NCBI RefSeq assembly: GCF_030867095.1
Contig: NC_081827.1
Coordinates: forward strand, 48,024,001-48,088,000
From: Alligator mississippiensis
Lineage: Eukaryota; Chordata; Crocodylia; Alligatoridae
Reading direction: 5' to 3'
Length of the DNA: 64,000 nt
Shown here: piece after piece, positions 46,718-57,696 of the stretch
Position numbering within the stretch: the first letter of the stretch is position 1
How the letters are laid out: each line of letters begins with the position of its first letter
Position numbers and translations under genes: made by a program
Notes under the pieces: model-generated
Seen by the model: only the letters and a program-made list of their open reading frames with translations
Database searches by the model: none
Told to the model about the DNA's origin: nothing

Positions 46718-49578
46718 GTCTTTGAAGCCAGACATGCAATTTCAGAATTATTGAGGCTGGCAGTCCTGTGAACCAAATGGACTAGGCTACAATTCTCAGA
46801 AGGTTGGAATATACTCTCCAGTCTAATTCAACTTTTCTAGTTCTTCCAAGATTGACATGTAGGAATTTTACATCTGAACATAATAGTAAAGAAAAACATA
46901 GATATAAAAAAATAAATAAATAAAGTGGAAGAAGTAGACTGTTAGTCCTTTAACCTGATGCTCAATTTGTCAATGCCAAAATCTGCCACTAGCATGAAGA
47001 ATGTAAGCATATTTTTCTTGCTAATATTATAGCTATAACTGTGTGTGGTACCAAGCATCATCTTTTTTTACCTTGCTCTCAAAGAATCTCTACAAAAGAG
47101 CAAGTTTTGGCTAAGATTTTAAACAATGTGATACCACGGAAGGATTACAGCACTTACTCCCACTTTCTCTCATGCTATTGCTGGAGCAAATGTAAATTTC
47201 TCCTCCTCACATGGTGCAATAATTTAAGAATTAAAGCATTTTCTGGTAGTTTCTAGAAAAGGCACTGCACACTTCTCTGTATTTTTCTACCTAATAGAAA
47301 TAAAAAACGCATCTTGTTAATAATAGTTCAAATCAATCCTTTTGGCAGAGCAACCCTGCTGTAGTTGCAGGGGATAAAAAGCAATAACTGGATAGGATCA
47401 ATTTAAAAGACTCCAATTTTCAAGCATTCTGTTAGAGTGAAAAGTGCACAAGAGCAGGGATCATGCACAAAGCTTTAAGTCCATTAATGCCCCAGGATAT
47501 AAAGATTTAAGTGCTGCGTAGAACACCATGAGGCCTACCACAATGGTGAGAATTCCACCCTAAATAATGATGTAATATTGGTGGGATGTGCTTCTAGCCC
47601 AGAAAGCATTAGGCTCCAATCCTTAAAACATTTGTATACTTGAACAGTATATAAACATCTGCATGCTTTCATTATATCCCATAATCCTGCTAATGCACAT
47701 ATGTATGCAAAGGATTCGGGCCTTACATGGCCATTTTGCTAAACCTGTTCTGTCTCAGAAGGAGGTACTGATGTTTCACTTGGAGTTGCCCATGTGAAAA
47801 ACAGAGGTGAATGAGAACAAACTCAGGCCATGTACTTGCCCTAACCCCCATGTTTCTGATAAATCCTATTGAATCCTGAGCTTGTTAGAATAAAAATATA
47901 TCCCCTGTGACCAGTTTTATGTTTCCCAGGATAGCTGCAATACTGTTTTATTTTTTGTTTTTTATTTGTGCAGACATTTCCAAAATACTTTTAATCTTGC
48001 CATTCAGATTATAAGAGAGGGAGATACATTTAAAATTTCATATTTTGAAGTCAAAGGAACGTGTTGTGTGCTTGTGTCCACTGAGACAAGCCTGAAGGGC
48101 TGAGGCAAACAAGATGACAGACATATTATTGTAACTGGTTATTAACATTTTAATTTAGCATCCATCATCATTTATTTAACTTGTGCCCATCTGTTCTCTT
48201 TTGGTGTGTGTACCCTGCAATGCAATGTAAAGATACTGAAGCTAATTCTAAATGCACCAGCAGGATATTAGCAGCAGTCCAGCTGTGGTAATAGAGAGCT
48301 TTATGTAAGCTGATTTACACTATCCAAAAGGGTAAATTCACCCACATAGAGAGCTCTGTGTTACTGCAGCTAGCTTGCTTCGAGTACCTGAACTAGCTTG
48401 GCTACCCACTATGCACAGCAACATGTGGTATAGACATACCCATTCTTTATAGGTCTTGTTTAGACTTCCCATTTTAATAATATTGTAAATTACCCTTTTT
48501 ATCTATTGTGACCCATTCCTATTATAATTTACTTTAAATAGTTACTATTTTGGTGGTAGTTTTTAAATTTTTGCTGTTGCCTGTTTTTGTTTTAACCATT
48601 TCCCTCTCTTTGTTGCTTTTCTTTTTAAATCTCTTCTGCATAGTAAGTGCTTACCTTTTTCTTAATTACCACTTAATATCTACCACTTTTGTTTCTGCCT
48701 CTATTGTCCTCTTTCCTGGTAGATAGCACAAGGCCTATCCACCAGGTAAGCCTGCTAAATAGGGATTAAGGGAAGTAGCAAGTAAACCACCTTATTTGTC
48801 TTGACCTCTCAGAAATATCTTTCCTTTGACATTAGTATAATGCCTAAAGTTAGCCACATTCCCTGCTCTTTCCCCTGAGATACCATCAACTTTCCTTTTT
48901 TCTTCCCAGACCCTTTATCCACAGTCATATGTCCATTTTAATTACCTATGAGGGAGAATTTCAGGGAAGATTTGTCCTTATGATGCCCAGATGCTGCTTC
49001 TTCTCTGGAGCTGTGCTCTATCTGCTCTCTTGCTGCAGCTGCTAGATGGGAGAGAAGAGAAAGGCTGCCTGACCACTGTGTACTTATCTCTGCCTCACTC
49101 CGCTGGAGTGGGTCTTTTATACAGTCTTCAGACGGGAGAAAGGTTTTACGTTTTGCTATAGATTCATTGTCCCCGGTGCCCTGTTCAGTGGACAGGTATA
49201 CTGAGAAGGGGCTGGTTTGCCTGGACACTGTTTAGCCTTATGTGCTGCTGCTCTAGTGTCCACACAAATTTCAGTTTTCTGTTGCTGGCATGTTCCAATT
49301 ATTAGTACTATTCTCTGTCTTTTCCAGCTGTAGATCACACTGAAAGAATATTGTTACACCTCATATAATTAGCAAGCAGTATATATCTTTTTTAAATTGG
49401 AACACATAAAGAAGATATTCTATTTCAGGTCAAACTAGTGGATATCATCATATTCAGGAGCCTGGCTGCTCAACCTGGTTGTGATTTAAACCCTCCAATT
49501 AGCAAAGCAGTTAATTATATATTTAAAGTTATGCACCCAATTGCTGTGTTGGGTGTGTCTTAATGACACTGGAAAATT
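46718..49578. other. AT-rich non-coding DNA
   Basis: No gene recognised. It has an (AAAT)n stretch near 46907-46924. Around 48230-48450 a moderately GC-rich block with GAGAGCT strings may be another old DNA element. Confidence 0.5.
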
Positions 49579-49767
49579 GTTCTTTGCAAGCTTCTGAGTA
49601 CAAACACCCTTGTTCAGGCACAGGGAGAGTTTGTTGTTGCTTTTTGTGCCCTCCTGGGTTTCCAGCACTTACCACTGCAAGTTTCCACCCAGAACAGCAC
49701 AAAAAATAACAACAAACACTCCCTGTGCCTGAAAAGGTGTGTTTGTACCCAAAAGCTTGCAAAGAAC
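49579..49767. repeat. 71-bp inverted repeat (hairpin) with 47-bp spacer
   Basis: The arm at 49579-49649 is the reverse complement of the arm at 49697-49767 with roughly 88% identity by eye. Each arm carries the interspersed string ending AAGCTTGCAAAGAAC. The right arm continues into the same dispersed repeat tail as 8580-8720, so the hairpin is probably two head-to-head copies or a fold-back insertion of that repeat. Confidence 0.8.
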
Positions 49768-49870
49768 ATTTTTTCCAACTATTTATTTAGTCTAATACAA
49801 GATACCACATTTTCCCAAAGAACCTTGTCTGCCTATGTGTTTATACCAACATGACTAAAACCAACAACCC
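49768..49870 (+). repeat. interspersed repeat tail
   Basis: It continues with TTTCCAACTATTTATTTAGT, CTAATACAAGATACC, CCCAAAGAACCTTGTCTG and ACCAACATGACTA, the same order as at 8650-8705. Confidence 0.6.
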
Positions 49871-50963
49871 TAATGACACTAGAGACATTTGGGCCCAGAT
49901 CCACAAAAGGACAGACACTACAGTGGAACTTAGAATAAAGATCCCTAGGCACCTAGAGTGCAGTCCATACCCAGAACTACTGCCATTTTGCCTGAACCAA
50001 GTATCTTGGTACCTATCTCACACCTAAACCCACAAGAGTTCCACACACTAGAGATCTAACTGTCTAAGATTATATAATGTATATAGTTTATATACTGCAG
50101 GAAAAGCCTACCCTGTCATTGGGAGATCTTTGTGCCAGGGATGGTCTGGGAGCTGCTAGAAAATGTCAGCTTGAGGCAATCACCCCTTCTGTTCCCCCCT
50201 CTCATATCTACATTCTTATAAGAAATTATATGTTGCTTACAAATAGGAGGAGAACAATGCAAAGGGCCAAAAGACTACATAAAACTGTGAAAAGTAACAT
50301 TGATTTTTGAAATTGTGCTGTTTTATACTCTACACAGCTGGGAGTACCAAGGAGAAAAGAAAATATTTTGAAGTAAGTGGTTATTCCACCTCATCACAGG
50401 ACTTTTTAATGTACCATACATTCCTCTTTTATGCAATTATAAATCCAGGGCCAAGTGGTGTGTGTCATGTGCTTGTATAAACTAGTCTCTTCTTTTTCTC
50501 TCTTTCTTTCTGAAATACTACCAAATCCTCTTTTCCGTTCTAAAGAGTGTGATATTTTTAACTCACAGCTCCAGTTGTAGAACCCCAGATTCAGTAATCT
50601 AATAAAACAAAAGGACATTGCAATCCAGTTAACCAGCAAGTTCCAAAACAACACTTACGACTGCAATTGCCTGAACTTCCTATCTGAGAATGATTGAAAA
50701 GTAGTTTCTATGAGCTTATAAACACTGCTGTTCTCATGGATGTCTATGGGTATTGTTGTTCCTGGAATAAGATGTAAAATAAGTCTCCAATAATATATTT
50801 ATAACGAATTAGGAAATACTAAATAGAGATATTCCTTTCTGTGGCAAATCATTTATAAAAGGGTCAAAAAGCATAGAGGAATATTGGGCTAGATGTTTAA
50901 TGATTAAAATGGCATGGATCTACAAGTCAGTGGTGCAATGTCAATTTACACCAACTGGGGATT
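49871..50963. other. non-coding DNA
   Basis: No gene recognised. 49885-50070 starts GGGCCCAGATCCACAAAAGG, a dispersed repeat also seen at about 54545. Confidence 0.5.
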
Positions 50964-51919
50964 TGTCACAGTTGCAGGGCACTAAGGTGCCTGCTCCTTT
51001 AGGAGCAGAAACTGGCTAGGAAGAAGGCCCGAAGAGCCAGACAGAAACCCCACAGGTGCAGGTTACTATGGCAGCAGGCTAACAAGAGAATTAACCTGCA
51101 CCTGTACCCGGTCAGCCGACCAGAAGAAAGCAGGGCCCTGAGCACATATAAAACCCCAGGGCTGAGACCAGCAGGGGTTAGTTCTCATGCAGCAGCTAGG
51201 GGAAAGAGCCTCCAGGGAAGAATTGTCCCAGAGATGCTGGTGGCTGCCTAATATGCTGTCTATAGGTCTAATGGGGCTCCAGGAGTTCACCAAGTACCCT
51301 GGGCTACAAGACACTTAGTGCTGGGGGAAGTTTCTGTCTTTTAAAGGGACAGAGCGCACCCTGAACTGCTTGTGTTATGTTATAGCCCAGGGGCTCATAT
51401 TTCGGTTGCTGTTTATAAACCGGTGGACTGGACTAAGGCTATTGGGGGATGAGGAGGCCTCACTGGGGGCCCACTACAGTGTGAAGACCCCAGCACCGGG
51501 GGGCACAGAGACAAAGGGGCTGCAGAGAGCCCAGCACCAGGGGGCAGAGACGGGGCTATGGAAAGCCCAGCACCAGGGGGCAGAGGGACTCAAAGAGACA
51601 ATGTGTGAATGCCATCTGCGAGGCTTGGGGCATGGTAAAGGGGCAGTTTTAGAGCCATACATCTAGCCCATAAGTCTGAGGGTGTCCTGTAAGGCACCCG
51701 TTTTGAGCGGAACCCAAAAAGGGGTCCAAGAACCCACAGGGTTCAGCAGGATTCATCAGGACTGTGTCCAAACACAAACTCAAGGACAGCCTCCCGAATT
51801 TATTATAATTACCAGCAAGATGTGGCAGGCAAGGAAATGGGTGCCCATTTGGCAATATTGGCATGTTCACAGAGCCCTAGAGGTGTCACAGCCATCCCTG
51901 GGGACCTCATCCCATGACA
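50964..51919 (+). mobile_element. probable solo LTR
   Basis: It starts TGTCACAGTTGCAGGGCAC and ends CCCATGACA, giving TG...CA with a TGTCA(C/T)G-type inverted end. A TATA box, CACATATAAAACCCC, lies at about 51144-51158 on the plus strand. No matching target duplication was found (GGATT left, GTCAC right), so the right end may be a few bases off. The tandem repeat in the next entry lies inside. It is unrelated in sequence to the 968-bp LTRs at 55.9 and 59.1 kb. Confidence 0.5.
51486..51592 (+). repeat. short minisatellite (AGCCCAGCACCAGGGGGCAG)
   Basis: Three copies of CCCAGCACC(A/G)GGGGGCA(C/G)AG at 51488, 51530 and 51568 with 37-43 base spacing. Confidence 0.75.
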
Positions 51920-52917
51920 GTCACATTTAGTTTGTCTATTGTTCCAAACCCTTACATATACAAATTTCATCCAAGGATTCCATGGGACTATTCATATATG
52001 AAGTTATTTCTATATAGGCATGAGCAGGACCAGAATCTATATGCTGATAAATCGCGGGGTATCTATTTTTCCCTCTTTTTCATTTGACTTCATTTATTTT
52101 GTCAGTAGATTAAACCACAATACAAAAATGAAATCATTTTGATGTGACATTTTCAAGGCTTAAGTGATGAAAGCAGTATTGAGGAAGATAAAGTAAGTGA
52201 AATCTGGGCAATGGAAGCCACTTTGTTGCTTAGCAATTTAGCAAGTGAGAGACAATGTCCAGCATTTCTGATAGTACCTGCTGTTCTCATCTTGATAAAT
52301 TATGTAGAACTGAGTAGTGTAAGATTGTCGAGCAATTGGATTGCAGCTTATTGCCAACCACTATAATTTGTCCAGAAAGTATTGAAGGGTAAGGGAAATT
52401 ATATCTGTTTTCAATTTAATTATGTTATCAAAAGTTCTTATAAAAACAGGGCCACCCTCTGAATAGCAGTGTACAACATAGCACCAAGAGCCATCATTGC
52501 AACCTGATACAAGTCAGTCTCATATAACTTGAGGGCAGTTTTAGTGACCACTAAAAACATTAATTTACTGGATTATTACTTATTAACAAAGCACTGTAAA
52601 TGGACAATATGTTTTACAAAATATATGTGATAGAAAACAAAAATATTCTTTGAAGGTTGAAGAATGAGAAATATCTTTCCAGATAATTTGCTGCTGCTGC
52701 TGCTGCTAGCAGTTCCTTGTTAATTGGACTATTTCAGAGATATAGACAAGAGTTTAGAACCCACCCTTAGGGCCTAGGCAGGGAATATGTCTATAGGTAG
52801 ACATTTTTAATCATGACTATGGATGTATAGAGGCAATAGGCAGAATGCATGTGTATCTATTCAGACAAAAATAGTGATATGTTATTAGGAATGTGGGTGA
52901 TTTTTCAGGCACTAAGT
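51920..52917. other. AT-rich non-coding DNA
   Basis: No gene. A (GCT)6 run lies at 52690-52707. Confidence 0.55.
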
Positions 52918-53331
52918 CAGAAACATAACAGGCACGGTTGTTCCCTAGGCAAACTCTGCAAAGGGATCAGGTGAGCAGTAGTGATGGGGTGGGGCAATGA
53001 GGAGAGGCCACTAAGCATCAGAGAAGTAAGGGTTCCAAGAATTGCAGGGGGGTGGCACAGGTGTCTTATTTATGCCAGGAACTCAACAACAATGCCCTAC
53101 TGCTGCTACTGCTTCTATCAAAGCTGCAACATGGTCTTCCTGCCCCAGCTGTTGTTGTCACAGCATCAGTATAAAGTCTATGTGCCCAGCTGTCACTGTG
53201 AGAGCAATGCCATGGGGCTGCTTTTGCTGCTGGGGCATGGACTCCACAGAGATGAGGAGCAATTCTTGTGCCCCTCCTAAGTTGGTGCCTAGGGCAGGTG
53301 CCCCACTTGCCCACTCCTAGTTAAGCTACTG
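52918..53331 (+). mobile_element. hAT-type MITE with perfect 8-bp target duplication
   Basis: It starts CAGAAACATAACAGGCACGG and ends GCCCACTCCTAGTTAAGCTA, CTG. The complement of the end, CAGTAGCTTAACTAGG, pairs with the start. The flanks CACTAAGT (52910-52917) and CACTAAGT (53332-53339) are identical. It shares the interior string with the copy at 35334-35713 in opposite orientation. Confidence 0.88.
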
Positions 53332-53369
53332 CACTAAGTTCATGGTCATTCTGGAGTGTCTTTAGAATC

Positions 53370-53660
53370 TTACATACAACAAACTAGAACTCTTGGTTCC
53401 AAAATTATACCTTTTATTAGACCAACTGGAAAATGGCAAGAAAACTGTCCTTTTCTGCAAGCTTTCAGGATCAAAGTCCCTTCATCAGACTCTGGGAAAA
53501 GTGTAGATGGTACAAGATGGTAAAAAGTCCCCATAGGTAGGAAATAAACTTCATTTTTGCACAGAGGGGGGCTGAAGATGGAAGGCTGTCCCTCTGGGTC
53601 CATGACAGTGTGTGAGCTGTGTTGAGTAGTCCTTTGATGAGTTGAGCAGATAGAATTCCT
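53370..53660 (-). repeat. interspersed repeat, inverted copy
   Basis: Read on the minus strand it gives TGATGAAGGGACTTTGATCC, TGAAAGCTTGCAGAAAAGG, CCAGTTGGTCTAATAAAAGG, the same order as 8580-8720 and 49735-49825. Confidence 0.6.
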
Positions 53661-53852
53661 TCCCTGGAGGTGTCATATGGCAGACAGAGAGGTAAAAAAA
53701 TCTTCCTTGTTGTTCTGCAATGAAGTTTAAAATCCAAAATCAGCTAAAATTGGTTAAAATTTAGAATCGTAAACATCTAAATTCATCTAAGCCCCATTTA
53801 GATGCTTATGAGGTCAACTTGGATCTGGCCCCAAATGTCTAAGTATTCCTAA

Positions 53853-54080
53853 AGGCTAGGTACAGACATTCAAAAAGCCTGAGACTGAATCAGTCTGTTA
53901 CGCAGTTTTCTGTAAGCAGCGTAGTTTGTATCAATAGCAAACAGAACACATCTTTGATAGGAGGGGCGGCAAATCTTAGACTGGGTTCTGCCATTTTTAA
54001 GGCAGTCTGTGCTCTGTTATGGATATAAACTGGTTTCCAAGCACTTATACCAGTAAAAGTGTAATGTCTGTACCTGACCT
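53853..54080 (+). mobile_element. compact copy of the AGGYNAGGTACAGACATT DNA transposon
   Basis: Ends AGGCTAGGTACAGACATTCA and, complemented, AGGTCAGGTACAGACATTAC form an inverted repeat of about 17 bases. This 228-bp copy lacks the GC-rich tandem core and so shows the basic unit of the family at 3136, 7875 and 10821. Confidence 0.75.
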
Positions 54081-54539
54081 TAGAGAACAATTTCATGTAT
54101 GAAACTACCTATGTACTTATCAAGGGAGTTATAAGAGAAGCTGCTACCAGAAAGAAATTTATCAAGAAAGAACTTGTACAACAAAGTGAAAATTTGCCTT
54201 CCATAGTCATCACTAATGGCCATTAGTAAGCAGTGAATCACAAAATTATCAAAGAGAAAAGACAAGCAGAGTTTTAATTGGTATTAGAGTAGAATAGTAG
54301 CTATGGATAGAGGTTATCCCTCCATATAAAGCAAAAGCTTTGTAACTAAGGAAGCATATGGGAAGCAACCCACTAGCACCTTTCTTTCAAAGGATGTCTC
54401 TGCAGAAGAATGGAGACCAAAATTGCAATTCTTCCTTAGATGAGGCTCATTAATTTTTCATCCCCCACTCCTCTCATACTAACAGCTTCTGTGAATCATT
54501 TTTTCAGATGCTTATCTTGCTGACTGGTGCAGAATGTTA
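54081..54539. other. AT-rich non-coding DNA
   Basis: No gene recognised. Confidence 0.5.
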
Positions 54540-55330
54540 TCATCTTTGGCTAGATCCACAAAAAAGTTTGGATGCGTAAGTTCCATCTAACTGCTTCTGT
54601 AGGTGCCTAAGTCTCCGAATTTAGATTCTCAAAATTCTCACTCATACTAGGTCCCACTCTAAAATACCCTACCCCTGTTGGAAGTTGGAGAATAGGGCCT
54701 AATCTTTTGGATATCTCAACCTTGGCACCTGTTTGTCAGAATCTAGGTGCCTTACGTACCTCAAGATCTCTTCCTGAGCATGCCCTGGAATGCCTAAGTG
54801 CTCACGGCACTGAGTAGCTAAACCCTTTGCTCACAAGCCCTTTGCTCATGCCATTACCTGCAGTGCCTGATGGAGTACACGTGGTCTGATGGGAGAGCTA
54901 AATTGCAGTATGACAGCTCCATGCATCATCTGCTCACTAAATTTTCATTATGCGTTTAAACCTGAATACATATTATACCTGTCCACCCTGAGAATCACTG
55001 ACTAAATCCTGAACAAAATAAAAGAGAAAAAATTGGTGGTGGCATCCCCCTCTTATCTAACAGCTTAGTGGTTAGAGCACTCACCCAGCATTTTGGAGAT
55101 CCCATTTCAGTTTCTTCTTCTGCCTGAAGGGATTTGAACTTCAATCTCCCACTTTCCATGTTCTACAAAGAGAAATGGTATTTTAGAATAGGGCTCTTCT
55201 AGCCTTCCTGTTGAAGCAGTTCCACCCTTTTATGAGGAGCCAAGGGATGACAGAAGAAGACTGACTCTGTAACTTAGTCACAGGTCAATCATCTAGGAAA
55301 TAGAAGACCCAGGTTCCTACTGTAGTAAAA
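54540..55330. repeat. dispersed reptile-type repeat with tRNA-like strings
   Basis: 54545-54800 contains GGCTAGATCCACAAAAAAGT, GTAGGTGCCTAAGT and AATCTAGGTGCCTTACGT. 55060-55320 contains CTTAGTGGTTAGAGCACTCA, CCC and GGGATTTGAACTTCAATCTC, CCAC, followed by GAAGACCCAGGTTCC. The second block is a well-known amniote repeat style that mimics tRNA A and B boxes. It is not a tRNA gene because no cloverleaf can be formed. Confidence 0.5.
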
Positions 55331-55579
55331 ACTTAAATATTAATTGAACCAAGGAATGGAACTGAAGTCTCCTCTTGGATGGTGGGAACTATGTACCTAG
55401 AATTATGTAAGGAGAGATTTACCTTGAACAAAGAAGTTTTGGGAGCTGTAAGAATAGCCTTTTCCTCAAAGCACCAGCAAGGTGTTCCCTGTACATGGAT
55501 AGAGTAACTCATTCCCCTGCCTTTCATTGATAATAACAACTAGAGAAGGCACCACAAGCAGGTCTAAGCTGTCATTCTG

Positions 55580-55800
55580 ATACTCTTAGCGTGTGCATTA
55601 ATGCACTGTAGTTAATGCACATTAAATCTAGTACCTCCAAGCACATTTATATGTGCTCCTGGGATGAGGAGGGAGGACGCTTTAATTAAAGCGGCTCTGA
55701 GAGCAACTCTAATTAAAGCACTGCTGCATCTCATGTATCAGCATCCCTGTGCTTAAAAATGGTGGTGGGGGCACTTGAACTAAAGCTTATTTAAGTGGCG
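55580..55800 (-). mobile_element. left arm of a palindromic DNA transposon
   Basis: The complement of this stretch (AAGCTTTAGTTCAAGTGC, CACCATTTTTAAGCACAG, GGATGCTGATACATGAGATG) matches 63212-63280 on the plus strand at roughly 75%. Outward of it lie TTTAATTAAAGC and TTAATGTGCATTAA-like strings that also occur at 63430-63540. The two arms point toward each other's outside, as in long-TIR elements, with the CR1 and LTR element between. Confidence 0.5.
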
Positions 55801-55887
55801 CTGGTGTCGTCGGGAAGGCTTTGGCTTCATGACTGCAGCCCGCTCTTTGGCGAGAGAGGCAGCGAGCTGCTGGGAAGAGATGGCCTC

Positions 55888-56855
55888 TGTGCGGGCCGGG
55901 CCCCGATCCCGCCCTCGTCGCCATGCGCGGCAGTGATTCCAATCCCATTCTGGCCGCCATGGGCAAGCCGGGGGTGAACCGGGGTCGTACCGGACCCGTC
56001 TCCGGTGCACACGGGCTGTGGCCGTCAACCTGGGCACGCGGGGTGGGAGAAAACCGCGAAGCGGCTTGCGCACGTGAGTTAGAATTAGTCACGGAGGCAT
56101 AACGGTTGATTGAAAAGATTGTTTACTTACACCCAAAGATGGTATCGGTGTAGGCTGGATAAGTTTCCAGGCACAGCTCCCGCTTGAACCCTCGTTGGAG
56201 GATTCTGACAAAACGATTGCTCCCACGGAGTTTGCTAGGCTCTGCGGGTCCGGTTAAGTTGGGTTCGAAAGTTTCCCTGGAGTTATTCAGGCTCCGCGGG
56301 TCCGATTAGTTTTCCCCAGAGTTTGCTAGGCTCCGCAGGATCCGAAATTACAGGAAAGAGATACGTCTAGGATTGCGCTCGGCGACGGGGAGAGGCGAGA
56401 AGCGAAAGCTCCGTAGGCTCGGTTCCATTGCCTCTCTTGCCTGCTTAGGGGAGGCACGCCGGGCCCGCGAGGGTCCACAGCGCTTGGAGATCTTCACACA
56501 GAATCTCTCTCTCTCCTCCCTCCTCTGGCTTGGGCGGAAACTACCCAAGCCTTTTCTACGGCTAGCAAGCCAATCGCTAGCCGCCACGTGTGCCTAAATT
56601 AGGAGTCGGCCAATAACATGGCGCGGACCCTAATACAAATGGCGGGAACTTCTTTGCAACGTGTATCACTACAGTGCAAGAAAGAGATGCACCCTGCAAA
56701 GAAGCTGCAATTCGGCCGGAAATCCCCCGTTGCACCAGAGTTCTCTAACAGCAGAGAACTCTACCGTGCAAAGAAAGCGACAAATTTGGTGGGAAATAAT
56801 TTAGCAGTGCCGAAGCACACACACAAGCAAAAAATCACAACTTTGGGTTGTGACA
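55888..56855 (-). repeat. 3' LTR of the gag-only element
   Basis: 968 bp, CpG-rich, with CCAAT-type strings (minus CGATTGGCTTGC near 56575) and a purine-rich GGAGGGAGGAGAGAGAG stretch. It contains a 50-60 base tandem repeat of CGCGGAGCCT...AACTCC type (56215-56345). It carries the same ATG and first codons of the gag frame as the other LTR. Confidence 0.8.
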
Positions 56856-56867
56856 TCCCCCCTTGCT
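56856..56867 (-). promoter_or_regulatory. polypurine tract of the gag-only element
   Basis: On the minus strand the sequence reads AGCAAGGGGGGA directly before the LTR start TGTCAC. The copy after 60115 lacks it (GGAGGA instead), which identifies the 55.9-kb LTR as the 3' one. Confidence 0.75.
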
Positions 56868-57243
56868 GAGAGCATAGCTAAATTGTGCCATACTATTCTA
56901 AGCAATCTAAAATCTGTTGTGATCGTCCAACGAGTGAACAAGCCATCAAACAAATACACAAACATAAAATTTGCTGTCCTGGGATCAAGTTACATAACAA
57001 TCAAGAAGCAATAATCAACACAAACACGTAGTCTGATTCATAACAAAAATGCACGATCAGGGCTTCAGTGGATGTCGTAACGAAGTCGTACATCAGGCCC
57101 TCACTTCTTCCGGTGATGTCATCCCTCTTAGGGCTTCCCCTCGTCACACGTTCTGAATTCCGGATCTGTAAACAGAAAACTCTCAAAAACAGATTAATGA
57201 TCTGATTCAGTAAACTCAAACAATCTTAAACGATTCCTATGGC

Positions 57244-57567
57244 TTAATTAGATGAAATCGTCGAAGATTCATCATCTGGTTCTTCTAAATAACGAAAACC
57301 TAACTCATAAGCTAATTGCCACTGGCCTGCGTTCCCCAAAATCCGAAGCTGCCGCTTGTTAAGTCCGGAACGCTGTAGGAGAAATCCAAACATGTATCGC
57401 TCCTCTAGGGTTCTCGGTGGCAGTGGTGGAAGATCGGATCCACGTCGTCTGGTGCCTTGAGACCTAGTCGGGTGTTGACAGTCCCGATCATAAGACAGTC
57501 TTGGCTCCATCAGGATACGCAGTCTCGGCAATTCACAAAGAAGATTACTCACGGGTTGGTTTACCAT
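57244..57567 (-). CDS. small ORF at the end of the gag-only element
   Basis: A 107-codon frame in the same phase as the gag-like frame, separated from it by stops. It has a basic, Arg-rich middle, a helix-like stretch (LEERYMFGFLLQRSGLNKRQL) shortened here to its features, and an acidic Ser-rich C-terminus (PDDESSTISSN). No family recognised. It could be the remnant of a gag C-terminal or separate accessory region. An overlapping minus frame (57545-57817) encodes a basic segment that may be the original continuation after a frameshift. Confidence 0.35.
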   Translation of the reverse strand: MVNQPVSNLLCELPRLRILMEPRLSYDRDCQHPTRSQGTRRRGSDLPPLPPRTLEERYMFGFLLQRSGLNKRQLRILGNAGQWQLAYELGFRYLEEPDDESSTISSN

Positions 57568-57696
57568 TGGACTGAACAGAATTCGAAGAACGACGATATT
57601 CTTTTGTCCGTAGATCTCGAGACAACTGTCTAGGCTGTGAGAGGTTAGTGGAACGGTTCCAGGATCTCACAAGTGACGACGAGGCCATGGTCTTAT

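Noticed and set aside
55060..55160. tRNA-like GTGGTTAGAGCACTCA ... GGATTTGAAC
   Set aside because: A and B box-like strings are present, but no acceptor or anticodon stems can be paired; it fits a dispersed repeat.
56373..56869. Plus-strand ORFs repeated at 59444-60192
   Set aside because: They are the antisense of the duplicated LTRs; the duplication explains why the same peptides appear twice.
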